Source of the DNA: Roseibacillus sp.
Lineage (GTDB): Bacteria > Verrucomicrobiota > Verrucomicrobiia > Verrucomicrobiales > Akkermansiaceae
Direction: 5' to 3'
Length of the DNA stretch: 8,917 nucleotides
Assembly: GCA_002729275.1 (NCBI GenBank)
Contig: PBTP01000039.1
Coordinates: 4,577-13,493, forward strand
The notes under the pieces are model-generated. The model did not search any database. It saw only the letters and a program-made list of their open reading frames with translations, and was not told the DNA's origin. This document shows positions 1 through 7,503 of this stretch, one piece after another; within the stretch, counting starts at the first letter, position 1; the number at the start of each line of letters is the position of its first letter. A program made the translations under genes and the position numbers.

Positions 1-1596
1 ACCTGGGCCCTCGAGGATATTACCTTCAAGAAGGATTCCCGTGGGTTCCTGCCCATCCCAAACGGCGCCTGCGATCCAGGCATTACCCTGCGGCAGGGAC
101 CTCACAAGGGGCGACTCCTCGTCCCCTCCCGGGTCATGCCCAACTACAGCAAGCAGGAGGAGGGCAAGGGCTACACCAACGCGGTCTACAGCGACGACCA
201 TGGAAAAACGTGGCATCAAAGCGCTCCCTTTCCCCTCGAGGGCACTGGGGAATCCGGCCTCGTTGAGCTCCGTGATGGCACGATTTACCTCAACTCCCGT
301 ACTCACACCCGGAAAGGAAACCGATGGGTCGCTTTCAGCGACGACAGTGGAGAGAGCTGGCGTGGTCTCCACCAGGACGATGAGCTCTTTGATGGCCCAC
401 CCGATGTCTACGGATGTAAAGCCGGCCTCCTTCGATTGGATCGGGATGACGCTGATATTCTCCTTTTCAGCACTCCCTCCTCCGATCTCCCCGGGCGCAA
501 GAACATCCGGGTCTGGGTCAGTTTCGATGGGGGGAAAAGCTGGCCTCTCAACCGCCTTATCAAACGTGGGCCTGGCAACTACACGTGGCTGACCCAGGGG
601 CGCAAGGGTACCCCCAGCGAGGGCTTCATCTACCTTCTTTCCGGCAAGGACTGGATGGCCCGCTTCAACATGGCGTGGCTCCTCGACGCCGGAGAACCAG
701 AGGTGCTCCTGAGTAAGCGCAGCACCTACCAGTTCGCTGACCAGGACCTTTTTCATGCCGCCGAGAACGCCGAGGTATTTACCTCCAGCGAGCCCCGCAT
801 GAGGGAGAGTCCACTGGGATATCGTCTGGAAAAAGGTAGCGTGGAAGGCAGGGTGCTTACCCGCCGCTTCGTTCTGCCTTCCGGGAAAATGAAAGTGAGC
901 TATCATGCTCCAGAGGATGCAAGGATTCAGCTAGCCATCATGGACGACAGCGAGAGCCGCCTCCGCGATACCCACGCCCTCACGGGCTCCTACCAGATCG
1001 ACAAGACCATCGACAACTGGCAGGACGGTCCCATCGACGAGTGGGTGGGAAAAACCGTTCAGGTTCAGTTCCAGCTGCATGGGGATGCCGAGATTTTCGG
1101 CTTCGCATTCGACGACGTGTCCACACCGGGCAGTGACACCGCCAGCATTGGACCTTCTGATGACCGCTTCGTCCTTCCTCCGCGTCACAACTACGTCATG
1201 GCTCAGAACCCTCCCTTCGTGAAATCGGTGGAAAACACCGAACCCTTCGCAGCAGGCGAAAACCAGGCAAAGGAAATGGGCACGGGCTATCAGCTTCAGG
1301 ACCTCAACCGCCCTGGCCACGTCCTCACGAGTAAGCTCAGTCTCCCGGGAAAGGAGATGAAGATTTCCTGCGACACCGGTTCAGGGAGCGTTACGGTTTC
1401 GCTCTTTGACGAGAGCGGCACGCTCCTCAATTCCAGCAAGCCCCTCAGAGGCGGGCTCAAGACGCGCCAAATCGTAAGGTGGCCCAACGGCTTCACCCTC
1501 AATGATCACGTTTCCAAGCCTGTGACTTTACGCTTCGAACTCACAGCCGACGCTCAGGTCTACGGCCTGCATTTCGATAAGGTGTTCTGGGAGTGA
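1..1596 (+). CDS. Exo-alpha-sialidase (GH33-like, Asp-box propeller), 5'-truncated by window edge
   Basis: The reading frame is open from base 1 to the TGA at 1594-1596, giving 531 residues. The ATG at 136 is internal, because the codons before it encode typical sialidase sequence (GRLLVPSRV just upstream). Three Asp boxes are visible: SDDHGKTW (residues 64-71 of the partial protein), SDDSGESW (113-120) and SFDGGKSW (174-181). By spacing and context, E84 (GESGLVEL), R100 (LNSR), R166 (GRKNIRV) and Y194 (GPGNYTWL) fit the GH33 catalytic Glu, two arginines of the carboxylate-binding triad and the nucleophilic Tyr. The first Arg (RIP motif) and any signal peptide lie upstream. The family hydrolyses terminal sialic acids from glycoconjugates. 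The motif after the Tyr, often LYE, reads YLLSG here. After about residue 225 come two diverged copies of a beta-rich domain (273-373 and 429-531). The gene converges on the minus-strand dehydrogenase. The sialidase call is strong; the exact substrate is unknown. Confidence 0.88.
   Translation, partial: TWALEDITFKKDSRGFLPIPNGACDPGITLRQGPHKGRLLVPSRVMPNYSKQEEGKGYTNAVYSDDHGKTWHQSAPFPLEGTGESGLVELRDGTIYLNSRTHTRKGNRWVAFSDDSGESWRGLHQDDELFDGPPDVYGCKAGLLRLDRDDADILLFSTPSSDLPGRKNIRVWVSFDGGKSWPLNRLIKRGPGNYTWLTQGRKGTPSEGFIYLLSGKDWMARFNMAWLLDAGEPEVLLSKRSTYQFADQDLFHAAENAEVFTSSEPRMRESPLGYRLEKGSVEGRVLTRRFVLPSGKMKVSYHAPEDARIQLAIMDDSESRLRDTHALTGSYQIDKTIDNWQDGPIDEWVGKTVQVQFQLHGDAEIFGFAFDDVSTPGSDTASIGPSDDRFVLPPRHNYVMAQNPPFVKSVENTEPFAAGENQAKEMGTGYQLQDLNRPGHVLTSKLSLPGKEMKISCDTGSGSVTVSLFDESGTLLNSSKPLRGGLKTRQIVRWPNGFTLNDHVSKPVTLRFELTADAQVYGLHFDKVFWE
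817..1119 (+). repeat. C-terminal beta domain of sialidase, copy 1
   Basis: This segment encodes residues 273-373 of the partial sialidase. It begins with GYRL, continues with GRVLT, LPSGKMKVS, a DDSESRL stretch and VGKTVQVQFQL, and closes with GDAEIFGFAFDDV. The same order of landmarks recurs in copy 2 downstream. The alternating hydrophobic pattern suggests a beta-sandwich. The closing pattern (K-x-V-x-x-x-F-x-L, D-A, aromatic-G-x-x-F) resembles the small C-terminal beta domain seen at the end of many secreted PVC glycoside hydrolases. The assignment rests on visual alignment only. Confidence 0.6.
1285..1593 (+). repeat. C-terminal beta domain of sialidase, copy 2
   Basis: This segment encodes residues 429-531, the end of the sialidase. 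Its landmarks match copy 1 in order: GYQL, GHVLT, LPGKEMKIS, DESGTLL, SKPVTLRFEL and ADAQVYGLHFDKV. The copies are similar in length (101 and 103 residues) but well diverged, so the duplication is old or was made by joining two family members. A linker of about 55 residues, rich in Pro, Asp and Ser at its start, separates them. Confidence 0.6.
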
Positions 1597-1607
1597 TCTC
1601 TCAGATG

Positions 1608-1681
1608 CGAAGGGTCAATCACCACACTCCGTGGTTCCTACCCCTGATGATAAATGTTTTCCCTCTCTATAGACCCCTTCG
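1608..1681. terminator. Nested inverted repeat between convergent genes, possible bidirectional terminator
   Basis: Outer arms CGAAGGGTC (1608-1616) and GACCCCTTCG (1672-1681) are complementary over nine base pairs with one bulged C. Inside lies a perfect 5-bp hairpin, ACCAC (1621-1625) and GTGGT (1631-1635), with a 5-base loop. An alternative pairing GGGT (1612-1615)/ACCC (1640-1643) would extend the inner hairpin. Neither strand has a strong T-run directly after the stem; the plus strand has only TGTTTT at 1655-1660, after the inner hairpin. The element fills most of the 103-base gap between the sialidase stop (1596) and the dehydrogenase stop (1700), which suits a shared terminator, but it is not a textbook intrinsic one. 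Confidence 0.35.
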
Positions 1682-1699
1682 ATAATACTGCTGGAAGCC

Positions 1700-4600
1700 C
1701 TACTTGAGGGTTTTCACGTAGGCGAGAACGTCGGCGATATCCTGAGCGTCCAAGCCGAGCTGGCCTGCAGAGAGCATCAGCGAACGCCCAAGAGGTTCAA
1801 CTGCCTCGACCTTCCCGGAAGGAATGACCTGCACGATACCTCCCTGGCTCTGGACGATCAGGGGGTTCCTGGAGCTCAGGGTCAGGCCGTGAATCTCTTT
1901 CCCACTCTTTAGCCTGATACGATTTCCGGGGTAACCGAGCGCAATCTCGCTAGAGGGATCGACGACGGCCTGCACAAATCTTTCCTCTCCCTGATTACTA
2001 ACCCATCCCATCAGAGATGGGCCATAGTCCACGCCCTGACCCTCGAGGCGATGACACATCACGCAACGCAGCGCAGTTGTCTTCCCTTTCGTTGCGTCTC
2101 CCTTCAGCGCAAGAATAGCGGCCACAGGCGGGAGCTTGGACTCCCCCTCTTGGGCTGGAACAAGGGCCTCAGTAACCTCGAATTTCCCGGGATCGTAGAT
2201 TCCGTTCTCCTTTAACAAGTCAAAGACCTTGAGCTTCCGCCAGCGGGTATTACCCAGATGAATCAGCCAGCGGGTAGCTTCCCCTCCCACTGGACCTTGG
2301 ATGGTTGCAGCCTTAAGAAGGGCCGCGAGTGCGCGGGAATGATCATAGAATGCCAGGGTCTCAATCGCGAAGAGACGCGCCTTCAGGGGCAGTACAGTTT
2401 CCCCAGCACGAACTAACAGGTCACTGATCGCCTCGAGGGGACGAAGGCGCCAAGTGATCTGAGCAAAGGCTTCGGGCCATGCGGTGGGGCCCTGAACGGA
2501 GGTGCGCTGCTTGACGGTCTGCCAGAGCAGGTTCGTGTCAGCCCCACGAGCTCCTAGTCCACAGGCTTCGAGATAAGTCCGGTCGCCTGCCTCGCATTGT
2601 TGCAGGAGATGAGAGAGATAGAGGTGTTTACGCCCAGCGGGAACGTCACGCAGGGCGAGAGCTGCCTCCCGGCGGACAGCGGCGCTAGGTTCCTCCCGAT
2701 AGAGTTTTGAGACAAGAATGGTAACGTCCTCTCCAGCGTTACGGAGGGCCCGAAAGGCCACGAGTCGCGTCTGGGCGTCAGGACTGCCCTCCAGCATCGA
2801 ACGCACGAGCTCAATTCCTTCGGGTCCGAGCAGGGCCAGAAGCCAGATCGCGCGAGCACGGACGTAGCGGTTGCCATGATTGAGCAGTACCCGCACTGCC
2901 GGAACGGCTCGGGAACCGGCGGCCTTGAGGCTTTCGAAACCAACCAAGCGAACGTTCTGAGCGGGACTACAGAGGAGGCTGATCGCCCCCTCGACGGTCT
3001 TGGGATCGCTTTTGACGATGCGAGGACGGAACCCCTTGGGAGCAATACGGTAAATCGTTCCAGACCAGGACTGGTCGTGATCCGCATGACCACCGACCCC
3101 GGAATCGAACCAGTCGGCAACGTAGAGGGCACCGTCAGCACCCACCATCACGTCGGAAGGGCGGAACAGATTGCTTCCCTTGCTTTTGACGAAGTCGAAT
3201 CGGTTTAGGGCATAAGCAGAGTCCTTCAGTTCTGGATGATAGCCAAAGACGACCTTGCGTCCGGCATCACAGCTCAGAAGCAATCCGCTATACTCGGGAG
3301 GCAGAGCTCCATTTTCGTAAAAGCAGATCCCAGTGGGGGAACCACCGCCATAGACGTCCCCGGCAGGCAGTGTTCCCGGATCCCACTGACGCCATTGGGC
3401 ATCCTGGATAGACTGCCCGGGGCGTTGATCGGCCAGCCAACCACGCTTGCCGTCCGGGGAGAAGAACCCAAGGAATCCTCCCTCCATGAGCCAGGTTGTC
3501 CGGCAAGCAGGCGGATCATCGTTGTCGTTTTGAAAGACATCTCCTAACGATGTAACAGTATGCTCGTAACTGTTCCGGAATCCGTGCCCGATAATGCGGA
3601 CCTCGGTTCCATCAGGGTTCATCCGGGCCGCGAAGCCGCCCACCCATACATTACCATCGGAGCTCTTTCTCCCTCCGATGGCCTGGGAATCGGCCACCGG
3701 ATCCTCCCCTCCCCTGTAGGGCCCCCCGACAAAATACTCATCCCCATCCCGGGTCTTCAGATGAGCTCCACAATTGCCCTGGTTGAAATACCACTTTCCG
3801 TCCGGCCCCCCCACCACGGCGTGCAGACTGTGATCATGATTCCGCCCATTGAATCCACTAAGAACGTTCTTCCGTTTGTCGACCTCCGGATTGAACCTCA
3901 GGTCACCATCTACATCGGTATAGACAATCAGGTGGGGAGGTTGCGCCACCACGACCTGATTACCAAACACGCTAATCCCAAGCGGAGCCACCAGTTCCGG
4001 GTCCTGCACGAAAACATGTGAGCTGTCAGCCTTCCCATCCTTGTCCTTATCCTCGAGAACGACAATTCGATCCCCCTCCGGGCGCCGGTCCCTGTTCTTT
4101 CGATAATTTACTCCCTCCGCCACCCAGATGCGTCCCTCGGCATCGGTATCCATATTGGTCGGGTTGTAGAGCATCGGGCTGGTGGCCCAGACTGTCACCT
4201 CAAGGTCATCTGGTGCCGCGATCTGGTCAGCCGGCAAGCTCTGGGGATCCCGCGAATTGGGATTGAATTTGTCGGGAGTCCTCGCAAAGCCAATGGGTTC
4301 CCGGTCAAAGACGAGGAAGCGCACGGAGGCGGGCGTCAGTTCAGCACCCCGGATGGCCCCTCCGTCATCGAGGGCCACCTTGGCGCGAAAGGTGGCCGCG
4401 TCGGCAGGAACCTCGAACCATATAAACGAATCAGCATGCGTCCCAAGGCCTCTTGTATACTCTTTCCCAGCAACTGTCATGGGACCCCCACGATACGTTT
4501 TCCCATGCTTGATCGCGCCGACGGTGCTGAAGGCCGCCCGCCAAGACTGAGCGGTGAGATCGACAATGGCACCATCCTTCATAACGAGCTCGGGCTCGAT

Positions 4601-4834
4601 CCAGTTGGACCAATCGTGGCTCCCATTACCTTCACTGGAAACTACCAGATAGAGATCCCTTCGCTGGAGTTCGACTTCGATGGGGAGCAAGCGCTCCGCG
4701 TCACCGCTTTTAAGGATTCGGCTTTTGTAGAGAGGCTCAGGACCGACACCCTGAGCCAGTAGTGGGTGCGCGAAAAGGACGACAACCAGGAGAGAGAAGG
4801 ATGGGAACTTCATGGAAGGCGGGAATTGATACAT
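1700..4834 (-). CDS. Exported PVC-type dehydrogenase: NPCBM domain, propeller, HEAT-like repeats, C-terminal CxxCH haem domain
   Basis: From the ATG at 4834 the protein has 1044 residues. Residues 1-28 form a Sec-type signal peptide ending at LLAQ. Residues about 45-180 resemble an NPCBM sugar-binding domain (RGLGTHADS; VALDDGG). Residues about 205-600 match the PVC membrane-bound dehydrogenase propeller (Piru_Ver_Nterm type), with Asp-rich calcium-binding-like loops (DKDKDGKAD near 262; DVDGD near 307). Helical HEAT-like repeats follow at about 620-880. A cytochrome c-like domain of the Pirellula/Verrucomicrobium type then carries CVMCH at 924-928 (bases 2051-2065), with M1020 (RSLMLSAG) as a candidate distal haem ligand. 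The likely role is oxidation of a sugar or alcohol in the periplasm with electron transfer to haem; substrate and acceptor are unknown. The frame is open to an ATG at 4927, but that start puts 31 Arg-rich residues before the signal peptide. ATG 4834 has AGGGG eight bases upstream; ATG 4813 (MKFPSF) is the other good candidate. ThuA lies immediately upstream. Confidence 0.88.
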   Translation of the reverse strand: MYQFPPSMKFPSFSLLVVVLFAHPLLAQGVGPEPLYKSRILKSGDAERLLPIEVELQRRDLYLVVSSEGNGSHDWSNWIEPELVMKDGAIVDLTAQSWRAAFSTVGAIKHGKTYRGGPMTVAGKEYTRGLGTHADSFIWFEVPADAATFRAKVALDDGGAIRGAELTPASVRFLVFDREPIGFARTPDKFNPNSRDPQSLPADQIAAPDDLEVTVWATSPMLYNPTNMDTDAEGRIWVAEGVNYRKNRDRRPEGDRIVVLEDKDKDGKADSSHVFVQDPELVAPLGISVFGNQVVVAQPPHLIVYTDVDGDLRFNPEVDKRKNVLSGFNGRNHDHSLHAVVGGPDGKWYFNQGNCGAHLKTRDGDEYFVGGPYRGGEDPVADSQAIGGRKSSDGNVWVGGFAARMNPDGTEVRIIGHGFRNSYEHTVTSLGDVFQNDNDDPPACRTTWLMEGGFLGFFSPDGKRGWLADQRPGQSIQDAQWRQWDPGTLPAGDVYGGGSPTGICFYENGALPPEYSGLLLSCDAGRKVVFGYHPELKDSAYALNRFDFVKSKGSNLFRPSDVMVGADGALYVADWFDSGVGGHADHDQSWSGTIYRIAPKGFRPRIVKSDPKTVEGAISLLCSPAQNVRLVGFESLKAAGSRAVPAVRVLLNHGNRYVRARAIWLLALLGPEGIELVRSMLEGSPDAQTRLVAFRALRNAGEDVTILVSKLYREEPSAAVRREAALALRDVPAGRKHLYLSHLLQQCEAGDRTYLEACGLGARGADTNLLWQTVKQRTSVQGPTAWPEAFAQITWRLRPLEAISDLLVRAGETVLPLKARLFAIETLAFYDHSRALAALLKAATIQGPVGGEATRWLIHLGNTRWRKLKVFDLLKENGIYDPGKFEVTEALVPAQEGESKLPPVAAILALKGDATKGKTTALRCVMCHRLEGQGVDYGPSLMGWVSNQGEERFVQAVVDPSSEIALGYPGNRIRLKSGKEIHGLTLSSRNPLIVQSQGGIVQVIPSGKVEAVEPLGRSLMLSAGQLGLDAQDIADVLAYVKTLK

Positions 4835-4850
4835 CAGCACTACCCCTGCC

Positions 4851-4882
4851 TTCCAGAAAGAAACGGCAGCCAAAGCCCGCCG
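4851..4882 (-). terminator. Terminator- or attenuator-like hairpin between the ThuA-like and dehydrogenase genes
   Basis: Read on the minus strand, CGGC at 4882-4879 pairs with GCCG at 4867-4864. It is extended inward by a G-T and a G-C pair around a 7-base loop, giving a 6-bp stem. The stem is followed at once by TTTCTTTC (4863-4856). This is the shape of a weak intrinsic terminator. It lies 48 bases after the ThuA-like stop and just before the proposed dehydrogenase start at 4834, so it could lower read-through into that gene. The short stem and interrupted T-run keep confidence low. Confidence 0.33.
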
Positions 4883-4929
4883 CTGAAAGTTGGCCCGCAA
4901 TGATGTCCAGCTGCGCCCTCTAAACACGG

Positions 4930-5868
<939 letters not shown>

Positions 5869-6042
5869 CGGTCAACCAAATCTTGATGTCAGCACGTTCT
5901 TGCCGCTGGCAGGCGCTATCGTCAAGGATGGATCGCGAGGGTTCATTCCTACCCTATCCTAAAATCGGGGAGACCTCGAAGTGATTGTAATTCAGGGCCT
6001 TGGTCGGCTACAGAGCCTCGATTTGAAATTTTGGTCTCCGCT

Positions 6043-6072
6043 GCATCCGTGCCATTACAGTGCACCTGATGC
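6043..6072 (-). terminator. Hairpin after the DUF1501 stop, possible transcript 3' end
   Basis: GCATC (6043-6047) pairs with GATGC (6068-6072) and GTGC (6049-6052) with GCAC (6062-6065). The two stems are separated by a small internal loop and closed by a 9-base loop. The element begins 17 bases after the DUF1501 stop codon on the minus strand. No T-run follows it, so it is not a clear intrinsic terminator; it could protect an mRNA 3' end or be chance. The rest of the 221-base gap (5869-6089) shows no gene or convincing promoter, although a promoter for the ThuA-like gene would be expected there. Confidence 0.25.
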
Positions 6073-6089
6073 CGCATGTCACCTTGCTC

Positions 6090-7478
6090 CTATCCCAACA
6101 GCTCTTCGATCACCTCGCCTCCAAACTGGCTCAACTGCTTGAAGCGTCCCGCATGGTGGTAGGTCAGGCGGTTGTCATCGAGTCCAAGCAGGTGAAGGAG
6201 GGTGACGTGGACATCCCGGATGTGATGCACGCACTCGACAGCCTCTCCTCCCAGCTCATCTGTAGCGCCCACCGTGGCCCCACCCCGGGTTCCTCCACCC
6301 GCAAACCACATTGCCATCGCCTTGGCATTGTGGTCACGGCCGTAGGACTTCCCTCCTCGCATTCCGTTGTCGGGAGTCCTGCCGAATTCCCCACAGAAAA
6401 ACACAAGGGTGTCCTTAAGCATGTCCCGCTGCTTGAGATCCTTGAGGAGAGCCGCGATCGGTTGGTCCACCGACCGGATCAAGGACCCGTGGGCCCGCTC
6501 AATGTAGTCGTGACTGTCCCAGTTGCCAGCATAAGCCTGGACAAAGCGAACTCCACTTTCCACTAGTCGGCGGGCCAGCAGGCATTTACGCCCGAAAGCA
6601 TCTGTATGCTGTTTCCCGACTCCATACATCTCCCTGGTTCTTTCGGTTTCTCCCTCCAGGTCGAGGACCCCGGGAACCTCGGCCTGCATCCGGTAAGCGA
6701 GTTCGTAAGAGGCCATCCGTGCCTCGAGTGCACCGCTCTCCGCCCGGGACTCCTGATGCTTCGCATTGAGCTTGGCGAGCAGGTCCAGGTTCGCACGCTG
6801 CCTTTTGCGCGTCACTCCCCGGGGCGGAGTCAAATCGAGAATGGGGCTCCCCTCCGGTCTCAAAGGCGTTCCCTGAAAATCGGCCGGGAGAAACCCGTTA
6901 GACCAGTTCGAACCCCCACCCTGCGGGTAACTATTGCGAGGTAGGACCACAAAACCGGGCAGGTTCTGGCTCGAGGACCCCAGCCCGTAAGTCACCCATG
7001 ATCCCAGCGCCGGGTCTCCACCGAAACGGTTGCCTGTATTGACATGATAGCAGGCCGTCGGGTGATTAACGGATTCCACCTGGGCTCCCCGGAAGAAGCA
7101 CATGTCATCCACCATCTCCCGAAGGTGGTTCCATTCCGTCGTGATATCGGCTCCACTCTGGCCCGCTTTCACAAACTCGAAGGGGCTTTGCACGAAATAG
7201 CGCTTCCCGGAGGACATCGCGCTTTCCCGTTCCCCCTGCCGGTTGAAAACTTGGAGATGCCGCTTCGCCAGCTCCGGCTTGGGATCGAAAGTGTCAATGT
7301 GCGAGGGCCCCCCTTCCATCATGAGGAAGATGCAGCGCTTCGCCCTCGCGGGCAGGTGGCCCTTCCGCGGTTTAAGGCCCGCTTCCTCCGCCTGCAGGAG
7401 CGAAGTCAGGGCCAGCGATCCCACACTGGATCCAAGTCCATAGAGGAAATCACGACGGGGCAGGGAAATTTGATTCAT
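6090..7478 (-). CDS. DUF1501 domain protein, Tat-exported
   Basis: The protein has 462 residues, a usual length for DUF1501 (PF07394), a family related in fold to alkaline phosphatases and sulfatases. The N-terminus carries a twin-arginine signal, LPRRDFL at residues 6-12, then a Gly/Ser/Leu segment to about residue 30, so it is probably exported folded. Family landmarks are MEGGPSHIDTFDPKP (54-68), VNHPTACYHVNTG (137-149), GNWDSHDY (318-325), GEFGRTP (363-369) and GRDHN (380-384). The Asp and His residues in these motifs are plausible metal ligands, but no enzymatic activity is established for the family. The ATG at 7478 gives an intact Tat signal and lies 25 bases after the stop of the DUF1553 gene, so the two are almost certainly co-transcribed. 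No Shine-Dalgarno sequence is evident before it. DUF1501 beside DUF1553 is a recurrent gene pair in PVC genomes. Confidence 0.92.
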   Translation of the reverse strand: MNQISLPRRDFLYGLGSSVGSLALTSLLQAEEAGLKPRKGHLPARAKRCIFLMMEGGPSHIDTFDPKPELAKRHLQVFNRQGERESAMSSGKRYFVQSPFEFVKAGQSGADITTEWNHLREMVDDMCFFRGAQVESVNHPTACYHVNTGNRFGGDPALGSWVTYGLGSSSQNLPGFVVLPRNSYPQGGGSNWSNGFLPADFQGTPLRPEGSPILDLTPPRGVTRKRQRANLDLLAKLNAKHQESRAESGALEARMASYELAYRMQAEVPGVLDLEGETERTREMYGVGKQHTDAFGRKCLLARRLVESGVRFVQAYAGNWDSHDYIERAHGSLIRSVDQPIAALLKDLKQRDMLKDTLVFFCGEFGRTPDNGMRGGKSYGRDHNAKAMAMWFAGGGTRGGATVGATDELGGEAVECVHHIRDVHVTLLHLLGLDDNRLTYHHAGRFKQLSQFGGEVIEELLG

Positions 7479-7503
7479 GGTCAGTTCCGAGACAGGTTAT
7501 TGG

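Noticed and set aside
136..138. ATG at 136 as the true sialidase start
   Set aside because: The frame is open to base 1 and the upstream codons encode family-typical sequence, so the gene continues beyond the window.
41..592. 183-residue open frame on the plus strand
   Set aside because: It overlaps the sialidase frame, which has Asp boxes and catalytic residues; the translation is low-complexity in Ser, Thr, Pro and Arg with no family resemblance.
931..1320. 129-residue open frame on the minus strand inside the sialidase gene
   Set aside because: It is antisense to a confidently coding region that includes part of the repeat domain, and shows no domain, signal or start context.
3560..4021. 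153-residue open frame on the plus strand
   Set aside because: It is antisense to the conserved propeller of the dehydrogenase; its composition is explained by the opposite-strand codons.
5897..5925. TTGACG (5925-5920, minus strand) as a -35 box for the ThuA-like gene
   Set aside because: At a 17-base spacing the next hexamer is CAAGAA, which is not a convincing -10 box, so I did not call a promoter.
6060..6566. 168-residue open frame on the plus strand
   Set aside because: Most of it is antisense to the conserved C-terminal part of DUF1501 (GEFGRTP and GRDHN region).
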